Source: Oscillospiraceae bacterium (GTDB lineage Bacteria > Bacillota > Clostridia > Oscillospirales > Oscillospiraceae). Taken from it: a stretch of DNA of 64,000 nt. The notes beneath the pieces are model-generated. The model was not told where the DNA came from. It worked only from the letters and a program-made list of their open reading frames with translations, and did not search any database. How positions within the stretch are numbered: the stretch's first letter is position 1; every line of letters starts with the position of its first letter. The stretch is from assembly GCA_902795195.1 (NCBI GenBank), contig CADBKF010000007.1:31228-95227 (forward strand), written 5' to 3'. A program made the translations under genes and the position numbers. This document shows positions 1 to 8,477 of this stretch, piece after piece.

Positions 1-420
1 GAGGAGGAGCTGCTCGACTGCTACGCCATCGGCCAGTGCACGCCCGGCGTCATCGCGGTCAACACCGCCACCTATGTTGGCTATCAGCGAAAGGGGATCG
101 CCGGCTCCATCTTCTCGACTGTGGGCGTGGTGTTTCCTTCGCTGATCATCATCTCGATCATTGCGCTCTTCCTGCGCAGCTTTGCAGACAACGTCTATGT
201 GCGCCATGCCTTCGCGGGCATCCGCGTGGCGGTGGGCGTGCTGGTCTGCGACGCGCTGATCAAGCTCTACAAAAAGGGCGTCAAAGGCGCGCTTGCCAAC
301 GGGATCTTCATTGCGGCGGCGCTCTTTGCGCTTTTGACGAATTTCTCCCCGGTGTGGGTCGTCCTTGCGGCGATCGTGCTGGGCGTGGGTGACGCGCTGC
401 GAAAGGGGAGAGCCAAATGA
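1..420 (+). CDS. chromate transporter subunit, 5' end outside window
   Basis: The frame is open from base 1 to a TGA at 418-420, giving the last 139 residues of a CHR-family (ChrA-like) membrane transporter half. The fragment holds the family's GQCTPGVIAVNTATYVGY segment followed by hydrophobic stretches (VVFPSLIIISIIALFL, FIAAALFALLTNF). It overlaps the next gene by four bases (ATGA), which indicates translational coupling. Firmicutes commonly carry such split, paired half-size CHR proteins. The true substrate of these short forms is poorly defined; chromate is a family-level label only. The start codon and N-terminus lie outside the window. Confidence 0.85.
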   Translation, partial: EEELLDCYAIGQCTPGVIAVNTATYVGYQRKGIAGSIFSTVGVVFPSLIIISIIALFLRSFADNVYVRHAFAGIRVAVGVLVCDALIKLYKKGVKGALANGIFIAAALFALLTNFSPVWVVLAAIVLGVGDALRKGRAK

Positions 421-980
421 TTTATCTGCAACTGTTCTGGGAATTTTTCAAGACCGGCCTGTTCTCCATCGGCGGGGGTCTCGCAACGCTGCCGTTCCTG
501 CGGCAGATGGGCCAGCGCTACCACTGGTTCACCGAGACGGAGCTGGCCAATATGCTGGCTGTTTCCGAGTCTACGCCGGGCCCCATCGGCATCAACATGG
601 CGACCTATGTGGGCATCACTGTGACCGGCGGCAACATTCTCGGCGGCGTGGTCGCCACGTTCTCGCTGGTGCTGCCCTCGGTGATCGTCATCGTGATCGT
701 AGCGAGCATCCTCAACCACTTCCGGGAAAACCGCTTTGTGCAGTCGAGCTTTGCGATGATCCGGCCGGCCTCTGTCGGCCTGGTGGCCGCGGCGGTGCTC
801 TCGGTGCTGAAAATCGCGCTGCTTACCGGAGACGCGGCAAATTCCGCCTGGTGGATGCCGGTCTGGCCGGCCGTGGCGCTGTTTGCGGTGCTGGCCGTGG
901 GCCGCTGGAAGCTGCAGAAGCTGCACCCCATTGTGTTTATCGCAGTCGGCGCGGCTGCCGGCATTCTGCTGAAGCTGTGA
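417..980 (+). CDS. chromate transporter, second half-size subunit
   Basis: This 187-residue membrane protein is homologous to the preceding gene and probably pairs with it to make a complete CHR transporter. Near the N-terminus it carries the family signature FSIGGGLATLPFLRQMG, then ESTPGPIGINMATYVG, and several transmembrane segments. The start ATG overlaps the upstream stop, so the two are almost certainly one operon. The stop codon abuts a palindromic GCCGATGTGGGCATCGGC repeat at 981-1006. Oxyanion export is a family inference. Confidence 0.88.
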   Translation: MIYLQLFWEFFKTGLFSIGGGLATLPFLRQMGQRYHWFTETELANMLAVSESTPGPIGINMATYVGITVTGGNILGGVVATFSLVLPSVIVIVIVASILNHFRENRFVQSSFAMIRPASVGLVAAAVLSVLKIALLTGDAANSAWWMPVWPAVALFAVLAVGRWKLQKLHPIVFIAVGAAAGILLKL

Positions 981-1150
981 TGGCCGATGTGGGCATCGGC
1001 CGCTACGACGCTGCAACATCATAAACTTGTCATTCTGAGGAGCTTGCGACGAAGAATCTATTCCCCGGCACAGTCGAGATTCTTCGCTGCGCTCAGAATG
1101 ACATGTGTCCGGTTTTATGCGTTACACAGTACGACGAAATGTGATTTGAA
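981..1150. repeat. two palindromic intergenic repeats between chr genes and ruvC
   Basis: Bases 981-1006 hold a GGCCGATGTGGGCATCGGCC palindrome that recurs at 27757-27786, 27808-27838, 46259-46290 and 46298-46330. Bases 1029-1059 (TCATTCTGAGGAGCTTGCGA, continuing to GAAGAATCT) and 1077-1102 (its inverted relative, AGATTCTTCGCTGCGCTCAG) form a large hairpin. Relatives of that second family lie at about 8590-8622 and 36383-36408. No gene is visible here and no clear promoter for ruvC was recognised. Confidence 0.7.
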
Positions 1151-1657
1151 ATGAAGGTATTGGGAATTGATCCCGGGTATGCGACCACGGGATTCGGATT
1201 GATCGAGGCGGACCGCGGCAGCTACCGGCTGCTGCAGTACGGCGTGGTGACCACGCCGAAGGAGCTGCCGTTTCCGCAGCGGCTGGAAATCCTGCACAGC
1301 GACATGCTGGAGCTGATCGGCGCGACCAAGCCGGACGCCAGCGCGGTGGAGGAGCTCTTCTGGGGCCATAACATCACAACCGGCATCGGCGTGTCCCACG
1401 GACGCGGCGTGATCCTGCTGGCCCTGCAGCAGGCCGGTGTGCCGATCTTTGAGTACACGCCCATGCAGGTCAAGCAGGCAGTCGTGGGCTACGGCAAGGC
1501 CGAGAAGCGGCAGGTCATGGACATGACCCGGCGGCTGCTGCACATGAAGGAGGTCGCCCGGCCCGACGACGCGGCCGACGCCATCGCCATTGCGCTCTGC
1601 CACGCCAGGTCCAATACCTCGCTGCTTTCCAGGGCAATGAACCAAGGGGTGAAATAA
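1151..1657 (+). CDS. ruvC: Holliday junction endonuclease RuvC
   Basis: RuvC is the dimeric resolvase that nicks Holliday junctions symmetrically after RuvAB branch migration. The 168-residue product is of normal length. It begins MKVLGIDPG with the first catalytic Asp (D7), has the second acidic cluster in SAVEELFWG (about E67-E68), and ends with the conserved RPDDAADAIAIA containing the last two acidic ligands (about D140 and D143). It lies two bases upstream of ruvA and in order with ruvA and ruvB, a standard ruvCAB arrangement. Confidence 0.97.
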   Translation: MKVLGIDPGYATTGFGLIEADRGSYRLLQYGVVTTPKELPFPQRLEILHSDMLELIGATKPDASAVEELFWGHNITTGIGVSHGRGVILLALQQAGVPIFEYTPMQVKQAVVGYGKAEKRQVMDMTRRLLHMKEVARPDDAADAIAIALCHARSNTSLLSRAMNQGVK

Positions 1658-1659
1658 CC

Positions 1660-2262
1660 ATGTTCTATTATTTGACCGGAAAAATCACGGTGATGGACGC
1701 AAATCTCGCGGTTGTGGACGTCGGCGGCGTGGGCTATGCCTGCCACGCGAGCAACTACACCCTGGCGCAGCTGCGCCTGGGCGAGGAAAAGCGCCTGTAC
1801 ACCTACTGCAATATCAAGGAGGACGCCTTCGACATCTACGGCTTCGCCTCCCGGGAGGAGCTGCGGCTGTTTGAGCTGCTGCTCTCGGTCACGGGCGTGG
1901 GCGCCAAGGTGGCGCTCTCGATCCTGTCCGCGGTCTCGCCCGACCAGCTGACGCTGGCCATCGTGACCGGCGATGAGAAGACCGTGACCATGGCCCAGGG
2001 CGTGGGCAAGAAGATGGCCCAGCGCATTCTGCTCGAGCTCAAGGACAAGGTCGGCGGCGAGCTGGACTTCTCCGGCGGCGTGTCGATGGGCGACGTGGCG
2101 CCGGCACCCAAGAGCGGCAAACTTGCCACCGCCACGGCCGCGCTGGTCGAGCTGGGTTATTCCCAGGCCGAGGTGGGCAGGGCCCTCAAGGGCGCAGACG
2201 TGGAGAAGCTCTCGGTCGAGGAGCTGGTCCGCTACGGATTAAGAGCCATGGTAATGGGGTAA
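1660..2262 (+). CDS. ruvA: Holliday junction branch-migration protein RuvA
   Basis: RuvA binds the four-way junction as a tetramer and loads the RuvB motor. The 200-residue sequence begins MFYYLTGKI (OB-fold domain I) and has the helix-hairpin-helix segments SVTGVGAKVALSIL and AQGVGKKMAQRILLELKDK in domain II. It ends with a small domain III (TAALVELGYSQAEV...) that contacts RuvB. It starts two bases after ruvC and is followed six bases later by ruvB. Confidence 0.97.
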   Translation: MFYYLTGKITVMDANLAVVDVGGVGYACHASNYTLAQLRLGEEKRLYTYCNIKEDAFDIYGFASREELRLFELLLSVTGVGAKVALSILSAVSPDQLTLAIVTGDEKTVTMAQGVGKKMAQRILLELKDKVGGELDFSGGVSMGDVAPAPKSGKLATATAALVELGYSQAEVGRALKGADVEKLSVEELVRYGLRAMVMG

Positions 2263-2268
2263 TTTGAT

Positions 2269-3309
2269 ATGAGCATTGACTTTTCACAGAACTATGAAGC
2301 GCCGATCGTGACCTCGTCGCTCACGCCGCTCGACGAGACCGAGTTCACCCTCCGGCCCAAGACGCTGCGGGACTACACCGGCCAGGAGAAGGCCAAGGAA
2401 AACCTCGCGGTCTATATCGAGGCGGCCAAGCGAAGGAACGAATCGCTCGACCATGTGCTGCTCTACGGCCCGCCAGGCCTGGGCAAGACCACGCTGGCCG
2501 GCGTCATCGCCAACGAGATGGGCGTGAACATCCGCATCACCTCGGGCCCTGCCATCGAGAAGGCCGGCGATCTGGCCGCGCTGCTGACCAATCTCAACCC
2601 CGGCGATATCCTGTTCATCGACGAGATCCACCGGCTCAACCGGGTGGTGGAGGAGATCCTGTACCCCGCGATGGAGGACTTTGCCATCGACATCATCGTG
2701 GGCAAGGGCCCGTCTGCCAACTCCATCCGCCTGGATCTGCCGCGCTTTACGCTGATCGGCGCGACCACCCGGGCCGGCCAGCTCTCCTCGCCGCTGCGCG
2801 ACCGCTTCGGCGTGTCGCTGCGCCTCGAGCTCTACACCACCGAGGAGCTGGCCCGGATCGTCACGCGCTCTGCCACACTGTTCGGCATGCAGATCGACCC
2901 CGACGGCGCACGCGAGATCGCTTCGCGCAGCCGCGGCACCCCGCGTATCGCCAACCGCATTCTGCGCCGCGTGCGCGACTACGCCCAGGTCTACTATGAC
3001 GGCGTTATCACCAAGCAGGCCGCCGACCACGCGCTCGATCGCCTGGAGATCGACCGCCTGGGCCTGGACAACATCGACCGGCGCATGCTGCGCGCCATCA
3101 TCGAGAACTACGCCGGCGGCCCGGTGGGCCTGGAAACGCTGGCTGCGACGATCGGTGAGGAGGCTGTGACACTCGAGGACGTGTACGAACCGTATCTCAT
3201 GCAGATCGGTTTTCTCAGCCGGACGCCCCGCGGCCGCTGCGTCACGATGCTGGCCTATCAGCATCTGGGCATTCCGTACAGCGGTCAACAGCAGTTATTG
3301 AACGTGTGA
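2269..3309 (+). CDS. ruvB: Holliday junction branch-migration ATPase RuvB
   Basis: RuvB is the AAA+ hexameric motor of branch migration. The 346-residue protein is typical in length. It has Walker [13 protein letters not shown], Walker [11 protein letters not shown], sensor 1 in [10 protein letters not shown], the arginine-finger region [14 protein letters not shown], and a winged-helix C-terminus ([14 protein letters not shown]). It is the last gene of the ruvCAB cluster; no terminator stands out before the next promoter at 3363. Confidence 0.97.
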   Translation: MSIDFSQNYEAPIVTSSLTPLDETEFTLRPKTLRDYTGQEKAKENLAVYIEAAKRRNESLDHVLLYGPPGLGKTTLAGVIANEMGVNIRITSGPAIEKAGDLAALLTNLNPGDILFIDEIHRLNRVVEEILYPAMEDFAIDIIVGKGPSANSIRLDLPRFTLIGATTRAGQLSSPLRDRFGVSLRLELYTTEELARIVTRSATLFGMQIDPDGAREIASRSRGTPRIANRILRRVRDYAQVYYDGVITKQAADHALDRLEIDRLGLDNIDRRMLRAIIENYAGGPVGLETLAATIGEEAVTLEDVYEPYLMQIGFLSRTPRGRCVTMLAYQHLGIPYSGQQQLLNV

Positions 3310-3362
3310 GCTCGTTTTTTCAGAATAAAGAGAAAAATATATCACAATAACGAAAAATGCTG

Positions 3363-3390
3363 TTGACAGATTGCAGATTGGTGGTATAAT
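3363..3390 (+). promoter_or_regulatory. sigma-A promoter for the sigma-factor gene
   Basis: A consensus TTGACA at 3363-3368 is separated by 16 bases from a perfect TATAAT at 3385-3390, upstream of the start at 3418. The ribosome binding site between them is weak. Confidence 0.75.
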
Positions 3391-3417
3391 AGCGTTAATA
3401 TTTTAGAAATATATCGC

Positions 3418-3993
3418 ATGATGGATCAAAACTTTTCAACCATGACCGATGAGGCGCTGCTGCTGCAGTGCCAAGGCTCCGAAGCCGCGCTCGAGGCGCT
3501 GATCCGGCGGCATTTCCGCCTGGTTACGGCCTGTGCCCGTTCCTTTTTCCTGGTGGGCGCAGAGGAGAGCGACCTCATTCAGGAGGGCATGATTGGCCTG
3601 CTTGGCGCCATCCGGAGCTACCGGGCAGAGCAGGACGTCAGCTTTCCCAGCTATGCAAAGCTATGCATCCGGCGGCACATGATCTCCGCGGTCCGCGCCG
3701 CCAACGCCGAGAAGAATTTGCCGCTGAACGACGCCATTCCCCTGGATGATTACGAGGAACAGATCAACCGCATGGACCCGGAGACGGCCTATCTCGGAAA
3801 GGAGCGCATGGAGGACCTGCTTGCGGCGCTGCGATCGCAGCTGTCGGCGTTTGAGCAGGCGGTTTTGCAGCTCTATCTCGAGGGCTTTTCCGGCCGAGAA
3901 ATTGCCCTGACCCTTCACCGGCCCGCCAAATCCGCAGACAACGCGATCCAGCGCATCCGCAGCAAGGCGGCCAAGCTTTTCCCACGGCGATAA
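3418..3993 (+). CDS. SigH-like RNA polymerase sigma factor
   Basis: A sigma-70 family protein of 191 residues. Region 2 is visible as SDLIQEGMIGLLGAIRSYR followed by FPSYAKLCIRRHMISAVR. Region 4 is at the C-terminus: LSAFEQAVLQLYLEGFSGREIALTLHRPAKSADNAIQRIRSKA. The length and motifs resemble the stationary-phase and sporulation-onset factor SigH (Spo0H) of Clostridia more than ECF factors, which lack the QEGMIGL form. It has its own promoter and no obvious anti-sigma partner beside it. The exact orthology (SigH or a paralogue) is an inference. Confidence 0.8.
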   Translation: MMDQNFSTMTDEALLLQCQGSEAALEALIRRHFRLVTACARSFFLVGAEESDLIQEGMIGLLGAIRSYRAEQDVSFPSYAKLCIRRHMISAVRAANAEKNLPLNDAIPLDDYEEQINRMDPETAYLGKERMEDLLAALRSQLSAFEQAVLQLYLEGFSGREIALTLHRPAKSADNAIQRIRSKAAKLFPRR

Positions 3994-4083
3994 CGGGTCT
4001 GCCCGTTCGCAATATTCAATTCCGTCCTGTACCGTACACAGCATCAACCGTGGTTCGTCAGGGCAAAAGAGAGGTAACAAACC

Positions 4084-4365
4084 ATGTTCGAAGACAAGAC
4101 TTTAGTTTGCAAAGAATGCGGTAAGGAATTCGTGTTCACCGCCGGTGAGCAGGAGTTCTATGCTGAAAGAGGCTTCCAGAATGAGCCCCAGCGCTGCAAG
4201 GCTTGCCGTGACGCCAGAAAGAATGCTGCTCGTGGCCCCAGAGAGTTCTTCACTGCCACCTGCGCTGCCTGCGGCGGCGAGGCCCGCGTTCCGTTTGAGC
4301 CCAAGTCTGACCGTCCCGTCTATTGCAGCGACTGCTTCGCAAAGATGAGAGGCGAGAACGCCTGA
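4084..4365 (+). CDS. small zinc-ribbon protein
   Basis: A 93-residue protein with two treble-Cys modules. Residues 9-12 (CKEC) pair with CKAC near residue 38, and CAAC near residue 60 pairs with CSDC near residue 82. It matches the widespread Clostridia family annotated only as a probable zinc-ribbon domain protein (N-terminal pattern LVCKECGKEFVFTAGEQEFY). Function is unknown. The ribosome binding site AGAGAGG precedes the ATG. Codon use looks closer to that of highly expressed genes than in its neighbours (many GCT and AGA codons). A strong terminator follows. Confidence 0.85.
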   Translation: MFEDKTLVCKECGKEFVFTAGEQEFYAERGFQNEPQRCKACRDARKNAARGPREFFTATCAACGGEARVPFEPKSDRPVYCSDCFAKMRGENA

Positions 4366-4380
4366 TTATTTCAGACGCAA

Positions 4381-4418
4381 AAAGAACGACCCGATGATTT
4401 TCGGGTCGTTCTTTTTTT
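4381..4418 (+). terminator. intrinsic terminator after the zinc-ribbon gene
   Basis: A 14-bp perfect stem (AAAGAACGACCCGA, 4381-4394, with its complement 4401-4414) and a six-base loop are followed by a T run. Confidence 0.9.
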
Positions 4419-4736
4419 GTGTGCCACTCGCTGTCGAACAAGAATCAGACGCTTGCAGCTGGGGGTTGGCGAAGAGAATGAAGGAATGAAGGAATGAAGC
4501 TGCGACTTCGTCACGAATGAAGCCGCTTCGCTAATTGCGGTGTCGCTATGCGACGAATTGAATGGGCGGCTTGCGCCGCAGTTCTTAAACAGGGTGCTGG
4601 GCATTGAAAAATTCAATCTGTTTTTCAATTAGCAAATTGAAAAACACCACAATTAGGCGAAGCCGGCTTCATTCGGCCGCAGGCCGGCATCATTTCTTCA
4701 TGAACAAAGTGACTTCATTCCGATTTGAATCGCTCA
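4419..4736. repeat. repeat-rich non-coding stretch
   Basis: No convincing gene. The stretch has three tandem octamers (GAATGAAG) near 4479-4502 and a hairpin related to GGTATCGCTTCGCGATGAAT near 4540-4565. There are AT hairpins around 4605-4640 and the phrase GAAAAACACCACAATT near 4640. The same phrase and a similar octamer-hairpin layout recur at about 58018-58150, which suggests two members of one non-coding element family. Confidence 0.5.
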
Positions 4737-6353
4737 TCAGCCCCAGAGGGCGGACAGCATCGGGATGATCTGCTTCTTTCTGGACATGACGCCGGGGAGG
4801 AAGAAGGTCTGATCGGAGGCGGAGACGCCGAAGGCCTGCTCCATGGTGTCCCGGTCGCCGAGGTAGATGACGCGCGTGCCCTCAAGCAGCACGTCGGTCA
4901 GCATGAGCAGCAGGATGGAATAGCCCTTGTCGGCCTTGATTTTCTCCATGACCTCCAAAAATTCGTCCTTCCGGTCCAGCATCCGGGCCGAATCCACGCA
5001 GGTGATCTGGCTCACGCCGAGGTAGTGGTCGGCAATGTGGAAGTCCTTGAAGTCGGTGAGGAACATGCTCTCCGCGCTCTTGCCCTCGCCGCTGGAGGCC
5101 GAGAAGATGTACTGGCCCAGTTCATCGAGCGAGATGCCGGCCAGGCGCGCCAGACGCTCGGCGATGTCGCGGTCCCGCTGGGTCGCGGTGGGGGACTTGA
5201 AGAGCACCGTGTCGGACAAAATCGCCGCGCACATGAGGCCCGCCATCTTGACCGGCGGCATGATGCCGCGCTCCTGGTACATGCCGGCGACGATGGTCGT
5301 CGTGCTGCCCACGGGCTCGTTGCGGAAGTAGATGGGGTTGTTGGTCTGGATGTCGGCCAGGCGGTGGTGGTCGATGATCTCCAGGATTTCGGCCTGCTCC
5401 AGGCCTGGGACGGACTGGGCCAGCTCGTTGTGGTCCACCAGCACGACCTGCTTGCGGTGCGGCTTGATCAGATGGAAGCGCGAGAGCGTGCCCACGACTT
5501 TCTCATTTTCGTCCAGGATCGGGTAACTGCGGTAGCGGCTGCGGGAGACCACCTCGCGCACATCGTCGAGATAGTCCGTCAGGTGGAAGCACTCGATGTC
5601 CTTCGTGCGGCAGATCCGCTCGATCGGGATCGCCTGGAAGATCAGCCGCGCCGCGCGGTAGGCGTCAAACGGCGTGGAGATGACGCAGGTGCTGCCGGCC
5701 ATGGCCAGCAAATCTGCGGAAATCTCCGCCTCGCAGAGGATCAGGCAGTGGATCTTGGATTCCAGCGCCCAGCGGATGACCTCCGGCTGGTTGCCGCAGA
5801 TGGCGATGTAGTTTGAACCGTTGAACAGCAGACTGTCCTTGCCCTTGGGCAGGGCGAAGACGATCTCACCGGAGATGGCGTCAAGGTCCGTGCCGTCTTC
5901 GTTGAGCACATGGCCCTCGAGCACCGAGAGCAGATTGAACAGCGGAATGCTCTCCACCATGGGGTCGGTGATCGACTGCATGTCATAGCTGGCGATGTCG
6001 CCGGCGGTGAGCATGCCGTAGAGCAGACCGTTTTCGTCCGTGACGGGGATGGCGTTGATGGCGGGGTCCTGCTGCAGGATGGACCAGGCGTGGCGGACCG
6101 TCAGCGCGCTGCTGAGCGCCGGCGGCGTGTCGTAGGCCAGGTCGCGCACCTGCGTGCGCATATTATAGATGTGCAGCGGGGGATCGAAGCCGAAGCGGTC
6201 GAGCACCAGCTTGGTCTCGTCGCTGATGTGGCCCAGGCGGGCGGCGATGTACTGCCGGTCGCCCAGGGCGTTGCGCAGCGCGGCGTAGGCCATGGCCGAG
6301 ACGATGGAGTCAGTGTCCGGATTGCGATGCCCGGTGACGTAGATACGTTCCAA
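4737..6353 (-). CDS. family II inorganic pyrophosphatase with CBS and DRTGG domains
   Basis: A manganese-dependent family II pyrophosphatase (DHH superfamily) hydrolysing PPi in the cytoplasm. The N-terminus carries HRNPDTDS (metal ligands), and the DHH core continues with VLVDHNE and IIDHHRLAD. The C-terminal DHHA2 domain ends in the substrate-binding SRKKQ. Between residues about 70 and 300 there is an insertion of a CBS pair split by a DRTGG domain, the nucleotide-regulated subtype common in Clostridia (538 residues). The start is a TTG at 6353, supported by AAGGAGGAG six bases upstream; no nearby ATG has a comparable site. It is transcribed divergently from the SPT-like gene. Confidence 0.93.
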   Translation of the reverse strand: MERIYVTGHRNPDTDSIVSAMAYAALRNALGDRQYIAARLGHISDETKLVLDRFGFDPPLHIYNMRTQVRDLAYDTPPALSSALTVRHAWSILQQDPAINAIPVTDENGLLYGMLTAGDIASYDMQSITDPMVESIPLFNLLSVLEGHVLNEDGTDLDAISGEIVFALPKGKDSLLFNGSNYIAICGNQPEVIRWALESKIHCLILCEAEISADLLAMAGSTCVISTPFDAYRAARLIFQAIPIERICRTKDIECFHLTDYLDDVREVVSRSRYRSYPILDENEKVVGTLSRFHLIKPHRKQVVLVDHNELAQSVPGLEQAEILEIIDHHRLADIQTNNPIYFRNEPVGSTTTIVAGMYQERGIMPPVKMAGLMCAAILSDTVLFKSPTATQRDRDIAERLARLAGISLDELGQYIFSASSGEGKSAESMFLTDFKDFHIADHYLGVSQITCVDSARMLDRKDEFLEVMEKIKADKGYSILLLMLTDVLLEGTRVIYLGDRDTMEQAFGVSASDQTFFLPGVMSRKKQIIPMLSALWG

Positions 6354-6386
6354 ATTGCGCTCCTCCTTGTGATTATAGCTAATTAT

Positions 6387-6415
6387 ATTATGCTATTTTT
6401 CGGAAAATTTGTCAA
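6387..6415 (-). promoter_or_regulatory. sigma-A promoter for the pyrophosphatase gene
   Basis: On the minus strand TTGACA (6415-6410) and CATAAT (6392-6387) are separated by 17 bases, just upstream of the TTG start. Confidence 0.75.
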
Positions 6416-6439
6416 TCCGTAAAACACGAAAACAAGCGG

Positions 6440-6468
6440 TTGCAATCGGAAAAAAATTGTTGTATAAT
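6440..6468 (+). promoter_or_regulatory. sigma-A promoter for the SPT-like gene
   Basis: TTGCAA (6440-6445) and TATAAT (6463-6468) are 17 bases apart. Because the promoter covers the first codons of the longer in-frame reading, it rules out a start at 6440 and supports the ATG at 6518. Confidence 0.75.
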
Positions 6469-6517
6469 AGCAAAAAATCAGAACCTAGAGCGATATTTCG
6501 CACGAAAGGATAAGCAC

Positions 6518-7693
6518 ATGGATATTTTTGAAAAATGCAGAAAGCCCGCGATCCAGCATGAGCTGCGGGCCCGGGATCTGTATCCATATCACCGCGCGCT
6601 CGAGTCGCGGCAGGACGTCGAGGTCATCATGGAGGGCAAGCGCCGCATCATGCTGGGCTCAAACAACTATCTGGGCCTGACGACCCAGCCCGAGGTCGTC
6701 GAGGCAGGCATCAAGGCCATCGAGCAGTACGGCACCGGCTGCTCCGGCTCCCGCTTCCTCAACGGCACGCTGGAGATGCACCTGGAGCTCGAGGCCGAGC
6801 TGGCGAAGTTCCTCGGCAAGGAGGAGGTCATCACCTTCTCGACCGGCTTCGGCGCGAACCTGGGCATTCTGTCCGCCATCGTCGGCATGCACGACTATGT
6901 GATCTGCGACCGGGAAAACCACGCCTCCATCTACGACGGCTGCAAGCTCAGCTACGGCAAGATGCTCCGCTATCGCCACGCGGATATGGAGGATCTGGAA
7001 AAGCAGCTGCAGAAGGTCCCCGAGAAGAACGGCTGCCTGATCGTGACCGACGGCGTGTTCTCCATGGGCGGCGACATTGCGAAGCTCCCTGAGATCTGCG
7101 CGCTGGCCAAGCAGTACGGCGCCAGAGTCATGGTAGACGACGCCCACGCCCTGGGCGTGATCGGCAAGGGCGGCCGCGGCAGCGCCAGCTACTTCGGCCT
7201 TGAGGACCAGGTGGACATCTACATGGGCACCTTCAGCAAGTCCCTGGCCTCCCTGGGGGGCTACTGCGCGGCCAGCCATGAGGTCTGCGACTTCATCCGC
7301 CACGCCTCCCGGCCCTATATCTTCACCGCGTCCATCCCGCCCGCCAACTGCGCGGTCGCGCTGGCTGCCCTGCGCTATCTCGAGGCCCATCCCGAGATCG
7401 TGCAGAACCTGGCTGACATCAGCAACTTCGCCAGAGACTGCTTCCACCGCAAGGGCGTGAAGATCATCGAGGCGAATACCCCCATCGTGCCCATCTACAC
7501 CTACGACGCCTTCCGCACGCTGGAGAAGTCCAAGCGGGCCTACGAAGAGGGCGTGTATGTCAATTCCGTTTTGCCGCCCGCCTGTGCCGAGGGCGAATGC
7601 CTGCTGCGCACGAGCTACATGGCGACGCTGACCAAGCCCCTTGTGGAGGAGGCCACGGACATTCTTGCCCGCGTCCTCAAGGAAGATGGCTAA
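6518..7693 (+). CDS. alpha-oxoamine synthase, serine palmitoyltransferase-like
   Basis: A 391-residue PLP enzyme of the alpha-oxoamine synthase family, which condenses an amino acid with an acyl-CoA (BioF, Kbl, serine palmitoyltransferase). Visible residues are H135 in DRENHAS (ring-stacking His), D207 in VMVDDAHALG, and the PLP lysine K241 in MGTFSKSLASLGG. From memory the segments YGTGCSGSRFLNGTLEMH, DMEDLEKQLQK and VNSVLPPACA resemble the Bacteroides serine palmitoyltransferase more than BioF or Kbl. It overlaps by 8 bases an SDR gene that could act as the 3-ketosphinganine reductase. The substrate is inferred. The start ATG has GAAAGGA upstream. Confidence 0.75.
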   Translation: MDIFEKCRKPAIQHELRARDLYPYHRALESRQDVEVIMEGKRRIMLGSNNYLGLTTQPEVVEAGIKAIEQYGTGCSGSRFLNGTLEMHLELEAELAKFLGKEEVITFSTGFGANLGILSAIVGMHDYVICDRENHASIYDGCKLSYGKMLRYRHADMEDLEKQLQKVPEKNGCLIVTDGVFSMGGDIAKLPEICALAKQYGARVMVDDAHALGVIGKGGRGSASYFGLEDQVDIYMGTFSKSLASLGGYCAASHEVCDFIRHASRPYIFTASIPPANCAVALAALRYLEAHPEIVQNLADISNFARDCFHRKGVKIIEANTPIVPIYTYDAFRTLEKSKRAYEEGVYVNSVLPPACAEGECLLRTSYMATLTKPLVEEATDILARVLKEDG

Positions 7694-8477
7694 GGTCGCG
7701 ATCGTGACCGGCGGCAGCTCCGGTATCGGACTTTGCGCTGCACAGTCCCTGCTCGCGCAGGGCTGTAAGGTCTACATTTTCAGCCGGCGGCCCTTCACGC
7801 TCAAGGGCGCGGCGCACATCTGCGTCGACGTGACCGACGAGACGCAGGTGAAGGAGGCTGTCGCCCAGGTGCTGGGCCACGAAAAGCGGATCGACCTGCT
7901 GGTCAACTGCGCGGGCTTCGGCATCTCCGGCGCGGTCGAGTTCACTGAACTGGCCGACGCCAAGCGGCAGATGGACGTGAACTTCTTCGGCATGGTCAAC
8001 ATGAACAAGGCGGTGCTCGGCCCCATGCGCGCGCAGGGGAGCGGCCGCATTGTGAACATCAGCTCGGTGGCTGCGCCCGTGGCGATCCCGTTCCAGACCT
8101 ACTACTCGGCGTCCAAGGCGGCGATCAACGCCTACACCTGCGCGCTGGCCAACGAGGTCCGGCCCTATGGGATCACGGTCTGCGCCATCCAGCCCGGCGA
8201 CATTGCCACCGGCTTCACTGCGGCGCGGAAAAAGTCGGAGCTGGGCGACGAGGAATATGGCGGGCGGATCTCCCGCAGCGTGGCGGTCATGGAGCACGAC
8301 GAGCAGAACGGCATGAAGCCCGAGGTCGCCGGCGCCTACATCGCCAAGATCGCGCTGAAAAAGCGCGTCAAGCCGCTCTACACCATCGGCTTTTCCTACA
8401 AATGCGTGTGCTTCCTCGTCAAGATCCTGCCCTGCGGCATTCTGAATAGGCTCGTGGGCATGATTTATGCGAAGTAG
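7686..8477 (+). CDS. short-chain dehydrogenase/reductase (possible 3-ketosphinganine reductase)
   Basis: A classical SDR of 263 residues. It has the NAD(P) motif TGGSSGIG at residues 8-15, NCAG at about 74-77, the catalytic Ser in NISSVA (about 126) and Tyr140-x3-Lys144 in YYSASK. The C-terminus is hydrophobic (YTIGFSYKCVCFLVKILPCGILNRLVGMIY), as in membrane-associated ketosphinganine reductases. The ATG lies inside the end of the preceding gene (8-base overlap), so the two enzymes are coupled. Reduction of the 3-keto product of the upstream enzyme is an attractive inference; another ketoreductase role remains possible. Confidence 0.8.
   Translation: MAKVAIVTGGSSGIGLCAAQSLLAQGCKVYIFSRRPFTLKGAAHICVDVTDETQVKEAVAQVLGHEKRIDLLVNCAGFGISGAVEFTELADAKRQMDVNFFGMVNMNKAVLGPMRAQGSGRIVNISSVAAPVAIPFQTYYSASKAAINAYTCALANEVRPYGITVCAIQPGDIATGFTAARKKSELGDEEYGGRISRSVAVMEHDEQNGMKPEVAGAYIAKIALKKRVKPLYTIGFSYKCVCFLVKILPCGILNRLVGMIYAK

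Noticed and set aside
6440..6517. Earlier start for the SPT-like gene
   Set aside because: These codons coincide with the -35 and -10 boxes; the ATG at 6518 has a ribosome binding site and fits family length.
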